From positions 1 to 35,785 of the forward strand of contig JAKLKD010000038.1 of the NCBI GenBank assembly GCA_023150845.1: 35,785 nt of DNA. The letters are read 5' to 3'. The number at the start of each line of letters is the position of its first letter. Within the stretch, counting starts at the first letter, position 1. Below are positions 32,737-35,785 of this stretch, piece by piece. Both the position numbers and the translations under genes were made by a program. Source of the stretch: Myxococcota bacterium (lineage in GTDB: Bacteria > Myxococcota_A > UBA796 > CAJQPC01). The notes below the pieces were generated by a model. The model did no database searches. It was not told the origin of the DNA and saw only the letters and a list, made by a program, of their open reading frames with translations.

Positions 32737-33840
32737 GTGGTCACAGCGCCGCTGCTCTTGCTCCTCCCCGCCGCGATCGCCGCGGAGCCCACCGCGCGCG
32801 TCGGCGGGCTCGTCGAGGGGTACTACGCCTGGAACCTCAACCAGCCGACCAACCACGTCAACGCCCTGCGCGGCTTTGATGACCGCCACAACAGCCTCAC
32901 CCTCTCCTTGGCGTCGGCCCACGTCGCCGTCGTGCATGACGTCGCCCGAGGGACCGTCGCGCTGCAGACGGGCACCGTGCCCGCCGCGCTCTTCGCCACG
33001 GAGCCCACGGGGCCGGGGGCCTTCGCCGCCACGGGCGCCGACGAGCTCTCCATCATCCGCGAGGCCTGGGGCGGGGCGACGCTCACCGGCGGCGTCACCG
33101 TAGACGCCGGGGTGTTCCTCTCCCCGGTGGGCTTTGAGGGCGCCGCCGCCAAGGACAACCGCTTCTGGTCCTTGTCCAACCTCGGCGTCGGCCTGCCGTT
33201 CTACCTCACCGGCGCGCGGATCTCGGCGCCCCTCGGCGCGCACACCACCCTGACCGGCGGGGTGTTCAACGGCTGGAACCGCGTCTTTGACGACAACGAC
33301 GGGAAGACCGTTGGCCTCTGGCTAGACCGCTCCTTCGCTGAGCGCGCGCGCCTGCACATCTTGTACATCGGCGGCGCCGAGGGCGCGGGGGAGCGGCCCT
33401 GGCGTCACACCCTCGATGTGTGGGCGGACCTCCCCGTCGGCCCGGCGACGGTGCTCCTCGCGGGCACCGCCGGGCAGGAGCGGCGCGCGGACGGCCCGGC
33501 GCGCTTCGCCGCGGCCCAGCTCGCGGTGAACGTGGCGGTCAGTGAGGCCTGGGGGGTCGGCGCCCGCGGCGACGTGTTCTACGAGGCCGGCACGGACGAC
33601 ACGCTCGGCGCGATCTTCTGGCCGACGCCGCTGCTCGGTGAGGTGACCCTCGGCGCCACCCGCACCCTGGCGCCTGGGGTGATCGTGCGCCTTGAGGCCC
33701 GGCATGACCGCGCCCAAGACCCCGTCTTCTTCGCCGCCGACCCGCTCACGCCCACGGAGACCCAACAGACGACCTTCACCGTCGGGCTGAGCTCGTCGTT
33801 TGAGGCCCTCACCCGGCCCGCCACAGAGGACCCCCAATGA
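32737..33840 (+). CDS. Outer-membrane porin-like beta-barrel, first gene of the kdp operon
   Basis: The GTG at 32737 is preceded by TTGGAGG and begins a signal peptide (MVTAPLLLLLPAAIAA). The 367-residue product is rich in alternating hydrophobic/polar strands (GLVEGYYAWNLNQPTNHVN, ARISAPLGAHTTLTGGVFNG, VIVRLEARHDRAQDPVFF) and ends TFTVGLSSSFE, as expected for a beta-barrel. It resembles the BBP2-type outer membrane proteins often annotated next to kdp genes in Bacteroidota and Deltaproteobacteria. Its stop overlaps the kdpF start (ATGA), so it is probably co-expressed and may let potassium cross the outer membrane; that role is inferred from position only. Confidence 0.8.
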   Translation: MVTAPLLLLLPAAIAAEPTARVGGLVEGYYAWNLNQPTNHVNALRGFDDRHNSLTLSLASAHVAVVHDVARGTVALQTGTVPAALFATEPTGPGAFAATGADELSIIREAWGGATLTGGVTVDAGVFLSPVGFEGAAAKDNRFWSLSNLGVGLPFYLTGARISAPLGAHTTLTGGVFNGWNRVFDDNDGKTVGLWLDRSFAERARLHILYIGGAEGAGERPWRHTLDVWADLPVGPATVLLAGTAGQERRADGPARFAAAQLAVNVAVSEAWGVGARGDVFYEAGTDDTLGAIFWPTPLLGEVTLGATRTLAPGVIVRLEARHDRAQDPVFFAADPLTPTETQQTTFTVGLSSSFEALTRPATEDPQ

Positions 33841-33920
33841 GCCTGCTCTTGTTGTTCACCGTGCTCGCCGTCGGCGTTTACCTCCTCGCGGCGCTGCTCT
33901 GGCCCGACGTGACCCGATGA
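33837..33920 (+). CDS. kdpF: KdpF, small stabilising subunit of the Kdp potassium pump
   Basis: This 27-residue single-helix peptide (MSLLLLFTVLAVGVYLLAAL, then LWPDVTR) has the KdpF pattern: a hydrophobic helix with a Tyr-Leu pair and a LxWP-like end. KdpF binds KdpA and stabilises KdpFABC. AGAGGA lies upstream. Its start overlaps the porin stop, and its own stop overlaps the next small gene (ATGA). Confidence 0.85.
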   Translation: MSLLLLFTVLAVGVYLLAALLWPDVTR

Positions 33921-33997
33921 GCCTCGTCGGCTTCGCCTTGCTCCTCGGGCTGTTCGCCCTCTGCGCGGCCTTCGTGTCGCTCATCGAGAGGATGTGA
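33917..33997 (+). CDS. Second tiny membrane peptide in the kdp operon
   Basis: This 26-residue ORF (MSLVGFALLLGLFALCAAF, then VSLIERM) is one hydrophobic helix with a charged end. It is coupled by ATGA overlap to kdpF and ends three bases before the kdpA start, with AGAGG near its end serving kdpA. Comparable peptides ending in a CERL-like motif are found beside kdpF in several bacteria, but it has no defined role. Strong spacing and overlap support translation. Confidence 0.65.
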   Translation: MSLVGFALLLGLFALCAAFVSLIERM

Positions 33998-34000
33998 CCC

Positions 34001-35722
34001 ATGCTCGCCGTGCTGATCGTGATCGGGGCGACCTTGGCCTTGGGCCTGCCCCTCGCGCGCTGGCTCCACGTCGTCGCCACCCGGGCGCCGACCGCCCTGG
34101 ACCGCCTCTTTGACCCCCTCGACGCGGTGATTCACCGCCTCGTCGGCTGGGACAGCGCCGCGCCGATGGGCTGGAGGTTGTGGACCCGCTGGATGCTCGC
34201 CACCAACGCCGCCTTGGGCGCGGCGATCTACCTCATCCTCTCGGCCCAAGCCGCGCTGCCGCTGAACCCCGACGGGGTCTCGGGCATGCGCTGGGATCTC
34301 GCCCTGCACACCGCGGCGAGCTTCATCACCAACACCAACCAGCAGCACTACAGCGGCCAGGCGCAGCTCAGCTACCTGGGGCAGCTCGCCGCCATCGTGA
34401 CCGCCCAGGTGGTGACGCCGGCCGTCGGCCTCGCCGCGATGTTCGCCGCCCTGCGCGGCCTCGTCGGCGGCGCTGACGGACGGCGCACAGACGCGCTGGG
34501 CGACGCCGACCTCGGCAACTACCCCAGCGACCTCGTGCGCTCGGTCACCCGGGTGCTCTTGCCGCTCTCGACGATCTGGGCCTTGGCGCTCACCTCCCAA
34601 GGGGTGCCGAGCACCCTGCACGGCGCCGTCGTGGTCACGCCCATCGACGCCGCCGCGGGGCTGACCGAGCAGGTGATCCCCGTGGGCCCCGTCGCGGCGA
34701 TGGTGGCCATCAAGCAGCTCGGCACCAACGGGGGCGGCTGGTACGGCCCAAACAGCGCCATGCCCCTTGAGAACCCCACGCCGGTCTCCAACGCGCTGGA
34801 GCTCATCGCCATCGTGCTCTTGCCGCTGGCCTGCGCGCTCCTCATCGGGCGAATGACGGATCGGGGCCTCGGGCGTGTGGCCGTCGTGTCGATGATCGTG
34901 CTGGCCGTGGCGCTGTGCGCGCCGGTGGTCAGCCTGGAGCTGGGCCCCAACGTGGCGCTCACGGGCCTCGGCGCCCCGGGACCCAACTGGGAGGGCAAGG
35001 AGCTGCGCTTCGGCGTCGAGAGCGCGGCGCTGTGGGCCACGCTGACCACGATGACGTCCAACGGCTCGGTGAACGGCATGCACGACAGCCTCTCGCCCCT
35101 CGCCGGGCTGTTCCCGCTCGTCGGCATGTTCATCAACTCCGCCTTCGGGGGTGTCGGCGTCGGGGTGATCAACCTCATCGTCTACCTGATCCTGGCGGTG
35201 TTTGTGGCGGGTCTGCTCATCGGCCGCACCCCGGAGCTGCTCGGCCGAAAGGTCGAGGTGAAGGAGGTCCGCATCGCGGCCTTGGCGTCTCTGCTCATCC
35301 CGCTCTGTGTGCTGTTGCCCACGGCGCTGAGCTTCGAGCTGGGCCTCGCGAACACCTCAAGCCCCGGCCCCCACGGGCTCAGTCAGGCGCTCTACGAGTA
35401 CGCCAGCGCCGCGGCGAACAACGGCTCAGGCTTTGAGGGCCTCGGCGACGGCACGCCCTGGTGGAACCTCACCTGCGCCGCGGTGCTCGTGCTCTGTCGC
35501 TTCATCCCCATCATCGCGCCCTTGGCCATCGTCGGCCGCCTCGCCCAGAAGGCCCCGGCGCCTCGCTCCGCCGGGACGCTCTCCGTCGGCAGCGGCGCGT
35601 TCTTGGCCACGCTCCTCGGCGTGATCGTCACCCTGCAGCTCCTCACCTATGTCCCCGCCCTCGCCCTCGGCCCGGTCGCTGAGCACCTCGGCGTCCAGGC
35701 CAGCGGCTCGGAGGTCAAATGA
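34001..35722 (+). CDS. kdpA: Potassium-transporting ATPase subunit A
   Basis: KdpA is the channel-like, potassium-selective subunit of the KdpFABC P-type pump, used at low external potassium. The 573-residue length is normal. All four selectivity-filter loops are visible: TNTNQQHYSGQ near residue 112, GTNGGGWYGPNSAMPLENP near 245, MTSNGSVNGMHDS near 350 and AAANNGSGFEGLG near 470. The second loop has Trp-Tyr where Phe-Phe is usual. Multiple membrane helices span the protein. AGAGG nine bases upstream supports the ATG. The stop overlaps the kdpB start (ATGA). The sensor pair KdpDE is not in the window. Confidence 0.98.
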   Translation: MLAVLIVIGATLALGLPLARWLHVVATRAPTALDRLFDPLDAVIHRLVGWDSAAPMGWRLWTRWMLATNAALGAAIYLILSAQAALPLNPDGVSGMRWDLALHTAASFITNTNQQHYSGQAQLSYLGQLAAIVTAQVVTPAVGLAAMFAALRGLVGGADGRRTDALGDADLGNYPSDLVRSVTRVLLPLSTIWALALTSQGVPSTLHGAVVVTPIDAAAGLTEQVIPVGPVAAMVAIKQLGTNGGGWYGPNSAMPLENPTPVSNALELIAIVLLPLACALLIGRMTDRGLGRVAVVSMIVLAVALCAPVVSLELGPNVALTGLGAPGPNWEGKELRFGVESAALWATLTTMTSNGSVNGMHDSLSPLAGLFPLVGMFINSAFGGVGVGVINLIVYLILAVFVAGLLIGRTPELLGRKVEVKEVRIAALASLLIPLCVLLPTALSFELGLANTSSPGPHGLSQALYEYASAAANNGSGFEGLGDGTPWWNLTCAAVLVLCRFIPIIAPLAIVGRLAQKAPAPRSAGTLSVGSGAFLATLLGVIVTLQLLTYVPALALGPVAEHLGVQASGSEVK

Positions 35723-35785
35723 GCGCCCGCTCCTTTCTCACGCCGGAGCTCCTCGCCCAGGGCCTCCGCGCCAGCGTCGTCGGGA
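35719..35785 (+). CDS. kdpB: Potassium-transporting ATPase subunit B, 5' end only
   Basis: The ATG overlaps the kdpA stop (ATGA). Only 22 residues are visible (MSARSFLTPELLAQGLRASV then VG) before the window ends; the pattern of an early FxPxLLxxAL-type helix fits the KdpB N-terminus. Identification rests mainly on the invariant kdpF-A-B-C order. Confidence 0.85.
   Translation, partial: MSARSFLTPELLAQGLRASVVG

Overview
The window is a GC-rich (about 70% by eye) bacterial segment, densely packed with genes. Several features point to a Myxococcota-type (former deltaproteobacterial) lineage. There are many exported proteins built from FG-GAP/VCBS propeller repeats and Cys-Asp-rich MopE-like repeats. 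There are also C-terminal tails of the MYXO-CTERM kind: a short Cys motif, a hydrophobic helix and a terminal Arg cluster. AgmX/PglI-like and CRTAC1-like proteins fit the same lineage. This is inferred from content, since no rRNA is present. The length and a 140-bp end repeat suggest the window may be a whole metagenomic contig.

Layout, left to right. 1-4353 (minus): a glycosyltransferase, a DUF362/ferredoxin protein and a secreted Reg_prop propeller protein that runs off the left edge. 4452-9757: an AgmX-like protein, rsgA (minus), a multi-pass membrane protein and a FG-GAP/MopE lipoprotein. 9845-11554 (minus): serS followed by tRNA-Ser(UGA), tRNA-Ser(GCU), tRNA-Arg(ACG) and one terminator, a compact serine-decoding unit. 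11644-15652: an alpha/beta hydrolase (plus), converging on a coupled lipoprotein/membrane-protein pair (minus). 15733-18308 (minus): thiG, a ThiE/TenI-like gene and a di-haem cytochrome c peroxidase lipoprotein with a PerR/Fur-like 7-1-7 palindrome over its promoter. 18472-19068: Fe/Mn superoxide dismutase.

19129-31035 is a six-gene plus-strand operon in which every product is exported: a small lipoprotein, a CRTAC1-cupredoxin fusion, a 1482-residue three-module protein, a propeller lipoprotein, a beta-helix protein and a PHP/DUF3604 protein with a C-terminal sorting tail. Most genes overlap by a few bases. The central ORF is the most unusual object in the window. Two MYXO-CTERM-like tails lie inside it, each running without a stop codon straight into a new signal-peptide-like segment, the second with a lipobox. 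It therefore reads like three separate surface proteins translated as one polyprotein.

31167-35785 (plus): malQ, then a potassium-uptake operon of an outer-membrane porin-like protein, kdpF, a second tiny membrane peptide, kdpA and the start of kdpB. No intergenic stretch exceeds 300 bases apart from the tRNA block. No mobile element, CRISPR array or phage gene was recognised.
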